This document shows, one piece after another, positions 35,559-45,016 of a stretch of 64,000 bases of DNA; position 1 is the stretch's first letter; every line of letters starts with the position of its first letter. This DNA comes from an uncultured Paracoccaceae bacterium (GTDB lineage Bacteria; Pseudomonadota; Alphaproteobacteria; Rhodobacterales; Rhodobacteraceae). Location: positions 1-64,000 of the forward strand of contig CAJJAK010000002.1 in the NCBI GenBank assembly GCA_905182165.1, read 5' to 3'. Position numbers and translations under genes: made by a program. The notes below the pieces were generated by a model. The model made no database searches, had not been told where the DNA came from, and worked only from the letters and a program-made list of their open reading frames with translations.

Positions 35559-37040
35559 TTAACGCATTACAAATGGGTTACCCAAGGGCTCATCAGACAT
35601 GTTCATCCAAATCGTCTTTGGTCTTGTATAATCATACATGGCTTGAAATCCACTTTCTCGCCCATAACCTGATCCCTTAACGCCTCCAAACTCAGCAATT
35701 GGAGATACGACCCTATAGGTATTTACCCATACAATTCCTGCTTTTACTGCTTTTGCCACCCTTAAAGATCGCGCGCTATCCCTCGTAAAAATACCCGCCG
35801 CTAATCCATGAACTGTATCGTTTGCCAAATTTATGACTTCTTCTTCGGTTCTGAACTTTAACACACTAAGAACTGGGCCAAAAAGTTCTGTGTCAACAAT
35901 CTTCATATTCTGATCATCACAACTTATAATCGTAGGCTCATAAAATAGCCCATCCATGTTTTCAGGTCGTTTTCCACCGTGCAAAATGCGGCCGCCTTCA
36001 TTAATTGCTAAAGACACCTCTTTTTCAATATTTTCCAATTGCCCAAGCGTACATAGGGGGCCCATTTGTGTGTCTTCTAATAATGGGTCACCAATTTTAA
36101 TCTGTTTTGCAATTTTTATCATCCGTTCTAAAAATTCATCAGCAATATCTTCATGTAAATACAATCGTGAGCCGGCGACACAACTCTGCCCCGCTGCACC
36201 AAAAATACCAGCGACAGATCCGTTAACAGCACTCTCAATATTGGCATCATCAAACACTATAAATGGAGATTTCCCGCCTAATTCCAAGCTAACTTCTGCA
36301 AAGTTTTCAGCTGAATTATACAAAACATGGCGAGCCGCATTTGGTCCTCCTGTAAAAGAAATACGTGCGACCAAGGGATGACTAGTTAGCACTTTACCAC
36401 AAGGCTCTCCATGACCAGTGACAATATTCACTACCCCAGGTGGAAATCCAGCCTCTTCAATCAATTTACCAAACTCTAACAGAGCAGCAGAAGCATGTTC
36501 CGAGGCTTTTAAAACAACCGTATTACCCGCTGCTAATGCAGGGCCAAGTTTAACTGCGACTAAAAATAATTGTGAATTCCAAGGAACAATTGCAGCAACA
36601 ACTCCTAAAGGTTCTCGATTTGTAAAAACAAATAAGTCAGGCTTATCTATAGGAAGTGTTTTACCGCTGATCTTATCTGCACATCCAGCATAAAAATGAA
36701 AAAATTCTGCAATATATTTAGCCTGCCAACGAGTTTCTTTTAACATCTTTCCTGTATCAACACTTTCAGTGCGACCCAAGGATTCGGAATGCACTGCCAA
36801 TAGATCTCCCAAGTTTCTTAAACATCTTCCTCTTTCTGTTGGAGTCATACTGGCCCATGGTCCAGAACTAAAAGCCTTATGAGCTGCTTTCACTGCTTCA
36901 TCCACATCAGCCCCGGTTGCCTCAGGTACCCTGCTCCATATTTCACCAGTAGCTGGATTAATACTATCGAACATAGCTCCATCTGAAGCATCTACCCATT
37001 TACCATCTATAAGCATTTGGTAGGCAGGGATATTTGTCAT
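35559..37040 (-). CDS. NAD-dependent aldehyde dehydrogenase
   Basis: There are 493 residues from MTNIPAYQMLIDGKW, behind AAAGGA; the frame is open 17 codons further but those are not conserved. ALDH motifs are VPWNSQLFL, SFTGG, catalytic Glu in LELGGKSPF and catalytic Cys in AGQSCVAGSRL. Complete. First gene of the minus-strand operon, 72 bases from the divergent end of RidA's upstream region. Betaine- or trimethylaminobutyraldehyde-type substrates would suit a carnitine-type operon; this is inference. Confidence 0.92.
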   Translation of the reverse strand: MTNIPAYQMLIDGKWVDASDGAMFDSINPATGEIWSRVPEATGADVDEAVKAAHKAFSSGPWASMTPTERGRCLRNLGDLLAVHSESLGRTESVDTGKMLKETRWQAKYIAEFFHFYAGCADKISGKTLPIDKPDLFVFTNREPLGVVAAIVPWNSQLFLVAVKLGPALAAGNTVVLKASEHASAALLEFGKLIEEAGFPPGVVNIVTGHGEPCGKVLTSHPLVARISFTGGPNAARHVLYNSAENFAEVSLELGGKSPFIVFDDANIESAVNGSVAGIFGAAGQSCVAGSRLYLHEDIADEFLERMIKIAKQIKIGDPLLEDTQMGPLCTLGQLENIEKEVSLAINEGGRILHGGKRPENMDGLFYEPTIISCDDQNMKIVDTELFGPVLSVLKFRTEEEVINLANDTVHGLAAGIFTRDSARSLRVAKAVKAGIVWVNTYRVVSPIAEFGGVKGSGYGRESGFQAMYDYTRPKTIWMNMSDEPLGNPFVMR

Positions 37041-37169
37041 ATTTTTTCCTTTGTTGTTATTATTCATATGAATGCTAATATTTAACATCATTATACAATT
37101 TGTCGAAAAAAAATGGAAAAATATTATTTATTATTTATTTTAATTAAAGTTTCTGGGAAGGTGAGATTT

Positions 37170-37559
37170 ATGTCTAATAAAAAAAAAGTAATTGGCGATC
37201 CTGTTATTATTGGGGGAAGAACTTTATCACTGTCAAGAGCCATTAGAGCTGGTGATTTTATATTTTTAACAGGTCAAATTCCTATGCAAAATGGCGAACC
37301 AATGATTACTGGAACTATAGAAGAACAAACAAAGGCTATACTAGAGGATATTAAATCCACTTTGAATGTTGCTGAATGTGAAATGCATGATGTTGTTAAG
37401 TCAATGGTTTGGTTAAGAGAGAAGTCAGATTTTCCTGGTTTTAACGCGATATATGGGGAATATTTTCCCATTGAGCCACCAACAAGATCTGCTGTTGTAA
37501 ATCAATTACTAGTTGATGTACGGGTGGAAATAGAAGTTATTGCATACAAGCCCATTTAG
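37170..37559 (+). CDS. RidA/YjgF/RutC family protein
   Basis: Usually an enamine/imine deaminase or aminoacrylate hydrolase. There are 129 residues from MSNKKKVIGD, with GGAAGGTGAG upstream; further in-frame codons are not conserved. Typical core: SRAIRAGDFIFLTGQIP and the C-terminal PPTRSAVVNQLLVDVRVEIEVIA with the conserved Arg and Glu. It leads the divergent plus-strand operon, 11 bases before a hydrolase, the same pairing as rutC and rutD in the pyrimidine Rut pathway. Confidence 0.9.
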   Translation: MSNKKKVIGDPVIIGGRTLSLSRAIRAGDFIFLTGQIPMQNGEPMITGTIEEQTKAILEDIKSTLNVAECEMHDVVKSMVWLREKSDFPGFNAIYGEYFPIEPPTRSAVVNQLLVDVRVEIEVIAYKPI

Positions 37560-37570
37560 AAAGTTAACAA

Positions 37571-38369
37571 ATGCCAAATGTATCCAACAGTGGAATATCT
37601 TTTGAAATTCATGGTAAAAATGAAAAACCGTGCATAATCTTAATTCATGGGTTGGGGTTGAATAAAGAAATTTGGCAGTGGCTCGTACCAACTCTAAAAA
37701 AAACGTATCACGTCATAACTTATGATTTATATGGTCACGGTGATTCCATCAACCCACCGGAAACACCATCATTATATGAAATTTCAATTTAAACTCTCTC
37801 TTTTACAAAGAATAAATAAAACGAAGGCAATTCTAATTGGATTTTCTTTGGGAGGTATGATCTGTAGGCGTTTTGCACAAGATTATCCGGAAAAAACAGA
37901 GGCATTAATAATACTAAACTCTCCTTATAAACGATCGAATGAAGCTCAATCCGCAGTGTTAAATCGACTAGCTCAATTAAAATCTAATGGCCCTGAAGCC
38001 ACCGTCGAAGATGCTCTAGTGAGATGGTTTTCCAATAATTATAGAAGTAAAAATCCAAAACTTTTAAATGTTGTAAGAAATTGGGTAATGAAAAATGATC
38101 CCAAGATTTATCCAACTATTTATGAGGTGTTAGCGACAGGCTTAGTAGAAATAACATCGCCTATTCCCAAAATTTCATGTCCAACCTTAGTAATTACTGC
38201 GGACGAAGATTTTGGAAATGGTCCTGAAATGGCGTATGCCATAGCTAAAGAAATTCCAAAATCTCAAGTATTGATCTTAAAAGGGTTACGCCATATGGCA
38301 TTGGCTGAAGCACCTGATATTGTTAATAAACCAATTGAGAAGTTTTTAAATGAAGTTACAAAAACATGA
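37571..38369 (+). CDS. alpha/beta hydrolase (RutD/PcaD-like), one extra base
   Basis: There are 265 residues once corrected. The first frame carries IHGLGLNKEIW and DLYGHGDS; an extra T near 37790 (YEISI-KLSLLQ) moves to the second frame with nucleophile elbow GFSLGGM, acid in ADEDFGNGPE and His in GLRHMALAEAP. The triad is therefore complete across the break. The stop overlaps the CoA-transferase start (ATGA). Enol-lactonase or carbamate-hydrolase type activity is possible; substrate unknown. Confidence 0.87.
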
Positions 38370-39549
38370 CAAATAAAGACAACCCCGGCATATTAAACGG
38401 TATTAGAGTGTTAGATCTTACTCGTATGCTATCGGGTCCATACTGTACGATGATGTTAGCTGATCATGGAGCTGAGGTTATAAAAATTGAGAGTGAAACG
38501 GGCGATAGCAGCAGAGCTAACGGGCCATTCCGCGATGATGATCCCAAACAGGAATGGGCGGGATACTTCGTAAGTTTAAATAGATCAAAAAAAAGCATAA
38601 AGTTAGATTTAAAAACTGAAATTGGAAAAGAAAACTTCAAAGAACTAGTGAAACAAGCAGATGTTATCGTAGAAAATTTCAGACCAAACGTTATGGAGCG
38701 TCTGGGACTGAAACCTGAAGAATTAGCTAAAATAAATAGATTAGTGTATGGCGCTATAAGAGGCTTTGGAGATCCAAGGTCTGGTGAGAGCCCATATGTG
38801 AAATGGCCATCATACGATGTCGTAGCCCAAGCAATGGGTGGAATAATCGGAATAACTGGAGCTAACGCCAGCGCTCCAACCAAAGTTGGACCAGGAGTGG
38901 GCGATATTTTTACCGGTTTAATGATGTCGTTTGGCATAATTGCAGCACTGAGGCATGCTGAGGCAACAGGATATGGTCAATTTATAGATATCGGAATGTA
39001 TGATGCAGTACTAAGTCTATGTGAAAGAGCAGTATACCAACACGATTTTGATGGTACTATTCCAGGACCAGAAGGAAATGGGCACCCACTATTAGCCCCA
39101 TTTGGTATTTTCCCCGCACATGATGGCCAAGTGGCTATTGGAATAGTCGATGACGTGTTTTGGAATGAACTCGCAAAATGCATGGGGGATGAAGCGTTAG
39201 CTGACGATAATATGGCCAAAAAAGCGGAACAGTCTTTGATTATACTAATTAAACATTTGATTTCATCTCTTTAAAAAACAAAAAATGAGTTATTAGATAT
39301 TTTAGGCGGAAAACTACCTTTTGGGCCAGTAAACACTATAAAAGATATATTTAATGACAAACATGTAAATGTGCGAAAAATGATAGTATCAGTGCCTCAT
39401 CATGACAGCACCAAAAGGGACTGGAAGGTCGCAGCAAATCCAATTAAATTTAGTTTAAATCCAGCCCCAAAGGCGATTACTCCACCTAAAATTGGCGAAC
39501 ATAACGAAAAATATTTAGGTGATATCAAAAAATCCAATGAATACGGTAA
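38366..39549 (+). CDS. CaiB/BaiF family CoA-transferase, internal stop and lost end
   Basis: Class III CoA-transferase moving CoA between organic acids. It has the start GIRVLDLTRMLSGPYCTMMLADHGAEVIKIE with the catalytic Asp expected in the GDIFTG region (VGPGVGDIFTGL). An in-frame TAA at 39272-39274 interrupts it, but the same frame continues KTKNELLDILGGKLPFGPVN to GEHNEKYLGDI. One missing base near 39545 then removes its stop (a TAA at 39547-39549 out of frame) and runs it into the flavin reductase. Corrected, it has about 394 residues, the family length. Confidence 0.87.
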
Positions 39550-40492
39550 TTCAGACAAAATTCGCTCTCTAAGAGATGCATTTGGTAATTTCGCCACGGG
39601 TGTGACTATCATAACAACCACTGATACTGATGGTTTACCACGCGGATTTACAGCGAATTCATTTACGTCAGTCTCCTTAGATCCTCCATTATTATTAGTC
39701 TGCATTGCTAAAACTGCACATAGTGCCCCAATTTTCAGCGATGCAAAGCATTTTGCTATTAACATTCTATCAGAACGTCAAAAAGATCTATCTGGGTTAT
39801 TTGCCTCTCAAGAGGTAAATAAATTTGAACAACCCAACTGGTACCACGGGTCAAAAAAATTACCAATATTAAAAGGTAATATAGCACATTTTATTTGCGA
39901 AAATGATAGATTAGTTGATGCAGGCGATCATCTAATACTCATTGGAAAAGTTTTAGACCATGAGGTGTCAGAAGGTACGCCACTAGGGTATTTCAAAGGA
40001 AATTATTTTTCAGTTAGTCATGAGCAAACTTTGATAGAAGCCGCAAATACAACTGGAAACATTATGATTGGTGGCGTTTTATCGAAAGATAATAAAATTT
40101 TATTAAAGAAAGAGAAAAATAATAAATTTTCCATCCCAAAAGCTCCAAAAACAAATATGTCTAAACATGGGCTGTTTCAACATTTGGAAGACATAAAACT
40201 AAATCCTCAATTAAATTTCATCTATGCAATCTATCGTGATACAGAAACATCAAATCATCATATTTTTTATAATGGTATCGTCAAAGGAAATGCTCCTGAT
40301 GATTTCGAGTTTTTTGGTCTAGATAAAATACCATTTGATGATATTTTATTACCCGCTGAAAAAAGTATGCTTGAACGATATGCTCGAGAATTTAAACATG
40401 GTACCTTTGGCTTTTATGAAGGTAACGAACAAGCTGGCACAGTAAGAGAAATCTCATCAACTCCAAGTAAATATGAAATAAAAGGTCTATAA
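39537..40492 (+). CDS. flavin reductase with C-terminal Nudix-like domain, start disrupted
   Basis: NAD(P)H:flavin oxidoreductase that would feed reduced FMN to a monooxygenase. The flavin-binding domain starts at RSLRDAFGNFATGVTIIT with GFTANSFTSVSLDPPLLLVCIA and ends near GYFKGNYFS. Residues from IMIGGVLSKDNKILL to FGFYEGNEQAGTVR form a second domain of about 120 residues seen in some flavin reductases. The ATG at 39537 overlaps the CoA-transferase end and is one base out of frame; adding one base near 39545 gives MNT...GNSDKIRSLRD and 318 residues. The apparent CoA-transferase/reductase fusion is therefore probably an artefact of one missing base. Confidence 0.85.
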
Positions 40493-40493
40493 A

Positions 40494-41102
40494 ATGCAAA
40501 CAATTCCAGAATTAAGAAAAATAATAACTTATGATGAAGATACACATCGAGAGGGCGATAAAGAGGCTAAACCTATTTTACGAATGATTGGAGTCGCAGC
40601 AGTTGTGAAAAATCCATGGGCTGGAAAAGGTTATGTAGAAGATTTGTCCCCCGAAATACAAAGAATTGCTCCCGTTTTGGGTGAGATGATGACAAAACGC
40701 ATGATTGCGTTGGCAGGTTCGGGTGACGCGATTGAAGCTTACGGCAAAGCTGCGGTTGTTGGGCTGAACGGTGAGATCGAACATGCCTCTGGATTGATCC
40801 ACACCCTGCGTTTCGGGAACCACTACCGCGAAGCTGTAGGTGCAAAATCTTATTTGGCTTTCACCAACACGCGCGGCGGCGCGAATGCACCGATCATGGT
40901 GCCGTTGATGGATAAAAATGATGCAGGGCGTCGGTCGCATTATCTAACCATCCAATTCGCAATTCCTGACGCACCGCGAGACGATGAAATCGTAATCGTT
41001 TTGGGGGCTGCAACGAGTGGTCGTCCGCATCACCGGATTGGCGATCGGTATCAAGATTTGAAGGATTTGGGGCATGACCTGGACAACCCAGCCGCGGTCT
41101 AA
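40494..41102 (+). CDS. AA_synth (DUF1185) family protein with GC-rich second half
   Basis: Family named amino-acid synthesis protein, function not established. There are 202 residues, complete: EDTHREGDKEAKPI, GKAAVVGLNGEIEHASGLIHT, TNTRGGANAPIMVPLMDK and IVLGAATSGRPHHRIGDRY. One base after the flavin reductase stop. The first ~150 bases are AT-rich like its neighbours, but from about 40640 to 41110 the GC content rises to roughly 54% by hand count (about 28-37% in flanks) with matching codon choice. This suggests recombination with a GC-richer relative, or a join of two sources. Confidence 0.85.
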   Translation: MQTIPELRKIITYDEDTHREGDKEAKPILRMIGVAAVVKNPWAGKGYVEDLSPEIQRIAPVLGEMMTKRMIALAGSGDAIEAYGKAAVVGLNGEIEHASGLIHTLRFGNHYREAVGAKSYLAFTNTRGGANAPIMVPLMDKNDAGRRSHYLTIQFAIPDAPRDDEIVIVLGAATSGRPHHRIGDRYQDLKDLGHDLDNPAAV

Positions 41103-41164
41103 GATTGGGGTTTTGGCCACCATTTCAACGGGCACCGGACCACTTGTGGTGCTACAACCGAAAA

Positions 41165-42811
41165 TTAAAATTCTTGATGCGTCAATCGGCAAAAGCAAGA
41201 AGCTAAAATTGGACTATCGGCTCTCGCATTAGCCAAGTCCAAACGTTGTTTAATGAATCGTGCTTCAGTATGAGCGCCACGACGTTTTAAACATTCGTGA
41301 AGACCATGAAGAGACCAGACATTATCAGGATTTTGACATGGTCGACCTAATTTACCATCAATCCCTAATTGTGTTCCACCAACATCTTCAGCTTCCTCAA
41401 TTTTATCTTGTTCAAGCAAAAGAGCACCAAGTGCATGTCTTACTGGCTGCATCCAACCCCAAGGCTCTTCATAGGGAAGTCCATCATCTAAATATACGGC
41501 TTTCCTTAAATGATCAAAAGATTTGTTATATTCTTTTTTTCTATAGGCCACTTCTCCTTCGAGCATTTCAGCAGCGATAGCAAGTATATCAATACATAAA
41601 TTATTAAATAGAACCCGAGTTTCAGGTACTGCTTTTATTGCTTTAAAAAATAATTCCTTCTGACCTTCAGCTTCATCTATTAAATTGGTTGCTGCATACG
41701 CTATTGTTTTAGCATAATAGGTTAAAGCAGTTGTAAAACAATACAGCTCAGTATCTTTTGGAGGCTCCTGACTTATTATCTCATCCCACATTCCAAAACG
41801 TACTAAGACATGAAATTTCATTGCATAATAGCTTTCTAGCCAATCTGCGCTAGGTCTTACTACTTCTTCACTTAGTAGATTTTGCAATTCGCTAGCAGCT
41901 GCTAAAGCAGGTTTGATTTGTCCTAGAAACATTGCGCCATAAATTTTAAAATGTAAGTTATGACAAACATAAGCAGTATAAAAAGTATTTGGTCCCCGGT
42001 AATCTAAATATTTTTGATCTGCTTTAGACGCTATATGATTACGACGAACAACATTTTCGTAGTGACCACATAAAACATCAATATGAGTTGCCATATGTTG
42101 TAAATGACCAGCGTCGGGAACTAAATTAGTTAAAGCATCACCGGCTTTCAGCGCTTTCTCTGGGTGAGGAGACATTTCCATTAGGTGAATGTACATATGT
42201 AGTAGTCCAGGATGGCTATTCGCACCCTTGTAGTCTAGATTTGAAAACGCTGTCTCAAGTACAGAGATGGCCTCCTGAGTATTAGCACCTGCCTTTACTT
42301 GACCTGTTCCCACTTCCCAGAGTTGCCAAGGCGTTCTATTCATTAATGCTTCTGCAAATAATGCACAAACTTCTAAATTGGTATTATGATTTCTATATGT
42401 TTCTCGCATTTTATTAGCATACGCATCATTATAATCACTAAAATCTTCCAACATTGGATCATCAGGATAACGCTCATCAAGGGATTTGATTAAGTCACGT
42501 TCTACTGGGGTTAAATTAGAAATACTCTTAGCTGTGATCAAAGACTCTTTAGATCTTTCAACACAATTTGATTTATCTTTCTCAGAAAAATCCATCCATT
42601 TTTTATTATAATTTGGTCCTACCGCATAAGAAACACCCCAATACGCCATTGCGCAATTTTCATCTATCTCAATAGCCTTATCAAAACAAAAAATAGCTTC
42701 CTCATGATTATATCCATAAATCCACATCAAACCTCGATCAAACCAAAGTTGTGCATCTTTAGAATTTGTTGTTACCGGAAAAGAATAGTCGCCAAGATCA
42801 AAATAATCCAT
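41165..42811 (-). CDS. tetratricopeptide-repeat protein (TTC38-like)
   Basis: There are 548 residues without signal peptide or membrane helix. The N-terminal WFDRGLMWIYGYNHEEAIFCFDKAIEIDENCAMAYW is a clear TPR unit, and further helical repeats follow. The pattern HMATHIDVLCGHYENVV and the overall length resemble the TTC38 family of unknown function. Complete. Ten bases downstream of the PLP enzyme gene and so probably cotranscribed. It converges on the GC-rich end of the AA_synth gene. Confidence 0.82.
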   Translation of the reverse strand: MDYFDLGDYSFPVTTNSKDAQLWFDRGLMWIYGYNHEEAIFCFDKAIEIDENCAMAYWGVSYAVGPNYNKKWMDFSEKDKSNCVERSKESLITAKSISNLTPVERDLIKSLDERYPDDPMLEDFSDYNDAYANKMRETYRNHNTNLEVCALFAEALMNRTPWQLWEVGTGQVKAGANTQEAISVLETAFSNLDYKGANSHPGLLHMYIHLMEMSPHPEKALKAGDALTNLVPDAGHLQHMATHIDVLCGHYENVVRRNHIASKADQKYLDYRGPNTFYTAYVCHNLHFKIYGAMFLGQIKPALAAASELQNLLSEEVVRPSADWLESYYAMKFHVLVRFGMWDEIISQEPPKDTELYCFTTALTYYAKTIAYAATNLIDEAEGQKELFFKAIKAVPETRVLFNNLCIDILAIAAEMLEGEVAYRKKEYNKSFDHLRKAVYLDDGLPYEEPWGWMQPVRHALGALLLEQDKIEEAEDVGGTQLGIDGKLGRPCQNPDNVWSLHGLHECLKRRGAHTEARFIKQRLDLANARADSPILASCFCRLTHQEF

Positions 42812-42820
42812 TTCTGTGTC

Positions 42821-44005
42821 CTAATTTTTTAATGTGTTTGATATCTTTTTTGTTGCCTTACCTATAGCTTGTTCCAAATCAAATATTAAATCGTCGACAT
42901 CTTCAATGCCAATTGATAGCCGTAAAAGACGTGGATGAACTGGAAAATCATCACCAGAAACTGTTTTTCGATGCTCGATTAAACTTTCAACTCCCCCCAA
43001 AGATGTCGCTGCATAAAACACTTTACAAAACCTAGCAATATCAATGGCCGTTTGCTCTGTGCCTTTAACAATAATTGACATCATACCCCCAAATTGAGAG
43101 TTAGTTTGCATTTTTGCAATTTTATGATCGGGATGAGATGGCAATCCTGGATATAAAACTGTCTCGATATCATCATTTGTTTCAAAATGACGCGCTATGA
43201 CCATCGCATTTGAACTTGCTTTTTCAACTCGTAAAAATAAAGTTCTTAATCCTCTTATCAATAACCATGCATCAAAGCTATTTAACACAGTTCCTTGTAG
43301 TTTTCTTATATTATAAATTTCTTCCCAAAATTTACCAGTTTTTCTTACAGATAATGCACCGGCACTAACGTCAGAATGACCATTCAGGTATTTAGTAGCT
43401 GAATGAAAGGAAATATCAGCTCCTAACTCAAGTGCCTGGGTCATACATGGTGGTGTGCCAGTACAATCAGTTACTAGTAAAGCACCACTATTATGAGTTA
43501 TTTTCGCAGCAGCCTTTATGTCAGTAACTGTCCAATCAGGGTTATTTGGGGTTTCAACCCAAACCAAATGAGTCTTGTCCTTTATGATTGCCTTGCTCAT
43601 TTCTTTTAGATCACCAGCGTCATAATAAGAAACATTCAATCTATGCAAAGCCTCGTATCTCTGAAATTGAGCTAAAACGCCATGATACATTACTTTTGGT
43701 ACGACAACATGCGCACCAGCAGGCAAATGATCAATTACTGCGGTTGCTGCAGACATTCCTGACGAAAATAAGAATGTTTCTTGTGCTAGTTCTAACTCTG
43801 AAATTAAAGCTTCAGCATGAGTAGTAGTCTGATTGCCATCTCGCCGATACCAATAAGGCTTACGCACTTCATAATTTTCGTTACGCGCATAAGTTGCAGT
43901 TGGTTGTATAGCAGGAACTACTGAACCTGTTTCCGGATCCAAAAATCTAAGTGCTTGCGCCAAACGCGTTTGCAAAGACAACTTGGAATTTATTCTTTTA
44001 TCCAT
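42821..44005 (-). CDS. PLP-dependent Cys/Met metabolism enzyme (cystathionine beta-lyase type)
   Basis: There are 394 residues, fold-type I. FLFSSGMSAATAVIDHL binds the phosphate, VWVETPNNPDWTV and LLVTDCTGTPPC lead to the PLP-lysine in SFHSATKYLNGHSDVSAG. The family includes cystathionine gamma-synthase, beta-lyase and methionine gamma-lyase; substrate cannot be chosen from sequence alone. The Cys/Thr-rich CTGTPPCM in place of the usual DNTFxTP is an unusual variant. Complete. Confidence 0.88.
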   Translation of the reverse strand: MDKRINSKLSLQTRLAQALRFLDPETGSVVPAIQPTATYARNENYEVRKPYWYRRDGNQTTTHAEALISELELAQETFLFSSGMSAATAVIDHLPAGAHVVVPKVMYHGVLAQFQRYEALHRLNVSYYDAGDLKEMSKAIIKDKTHLVWVETPNNPDWTVTDIKAAAKITHNSGALLVTDCTGTPPCMTQALELGADISFHSATKYLNGHSDVSAGALSVRKTGKFWEEIYNIRKLQGTVLNSFDAWLLIRGLRTLFLRVEKASSNAMVIARHFETNDDIETVLYPGLPSHPDHKIAKMQTNSQFGGMMSIIVKGTEQTAIDIARFCKVFYAATSLGGVESLIEHRKTVSGDDFPVHPRLLRLSIGIEDVDDLIFDLEQAIGKATKKISNTLKN

Positions 44006-44126
44006 TCTAAAACCCTTTAAATGTACTTTTCATTATAGATATGTTTCAAGGTGAACAATTTAATTTTCTATAAATAATTTCAACACGTTACTTTATATCA
44101 AAATAATAGCACCCCCACAAACATAC

Positions 44127-44922
44127 TTATGCTTTTGCTACTCTAAAGCCTATATTTCCAGAAGTCATATTCGCCTTTAAAGATTGCCTTGATGACGTTC
44201 TGTATCGAACACAATACGAATTGTGACATAAAAAAGAGCCCCCTTTTGCTACAAACTCCATTCCATTTATAGGTCCAATTGGATTGCGTACTGGACGTGG
44301 TGAATGAAGCGTCGTGAATTTGTCGGCAACACGCTCCCAAACATTTCCTGTCATGTTAAATAATCCAAATGAATTTGGTTCAAATGAATCAACAGGCATT
44401 GTTCCACATTTTGATGGAAATTCTTGATCTAAAAGAAAAGATTCTTCTGGCCATATGTTAGCTTGAAACTTACCATCTTTTTTTAAAATATTTCCCCAAG
44501 GAAAGTCATTTCTGACTAAGCCCACCACGCGCAGCAAATTCCCATTCAGCTTCAGTCAATAATCTTGTTTGTGTCCATTCACAGTATGCTAATAAATCCA
44601 TTTCACCCAAGTGAACAACAGGATGGGTATCACGATTTACTACAGAGCTACCCCGACCCTCAGGATTTTTCCAACACGCACCATCCACTAATTTCCACCA
44701 CGGTGCATTAGCAAATGATTGGTAATTATCAGTGTGTTTTAACGAATTAGAAAATACAAATGAATTACCAATATTTTCAGCTAAGGTTTTGTAACCCGTA
44801 CTCTCAATAAAACGCAAGTAATCAGCATTAGTGACCGCAGTAGAGGAGATAGAGAAAGAATCCACCCAAACCTTCCGCACTGGAGCTTCACCATCTTCTG
44901 GGTGTTGAGCATCATTTAAGAT
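44127..44922 (-). CDS. formylglycine-generating enzyme (SUMF1/FGE), frameshifted, no start codon
   Basis: Converts the sulfatase active-site Cys to formylglycine. One frame carries DAQHPEDGEAPVRKVWVDSFSIS to LLTEAEWEFAARGGL; an extra base near 44530 moves to the frame with DFPWGN, FGLFNMTGNVWE and the catalytic-copper Cys pair in GGSFLCHNSYCVRYR, ending GNIGFRVAKA. The usual first ~20 residues (PGGxFxMGS type) and any ATG are absent: the frame runs directly back from an SDR C-terminal remnant. The neighbouring sulfatase with a CxPxR motif is its evident client. Confidence 0.85.
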
Positions 44923-45016
44923 ATTAACCAGCCACCGTCAATATCAACAGTAGTACCAGTAATGAATTCATTTTCTGCATTATAATTAATTATGCACAAG
45001 TCATTACAAACTAATG
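44916..45016 (-). pseudogene. short-chain dehydrogenase C-terminal remnant
   Basis: A short stretch reads NAENEFITGTTVDIDGGWLIS then stop, the closing motif of classical SDR enzymes (ITG...VDGGW). No SDR body precedes it: the sulfatase gene ends right there. It overlaps the start of the FGE frame in another phase. A scar of a lost gene, or a chimeric join. Confidence 0.6.
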
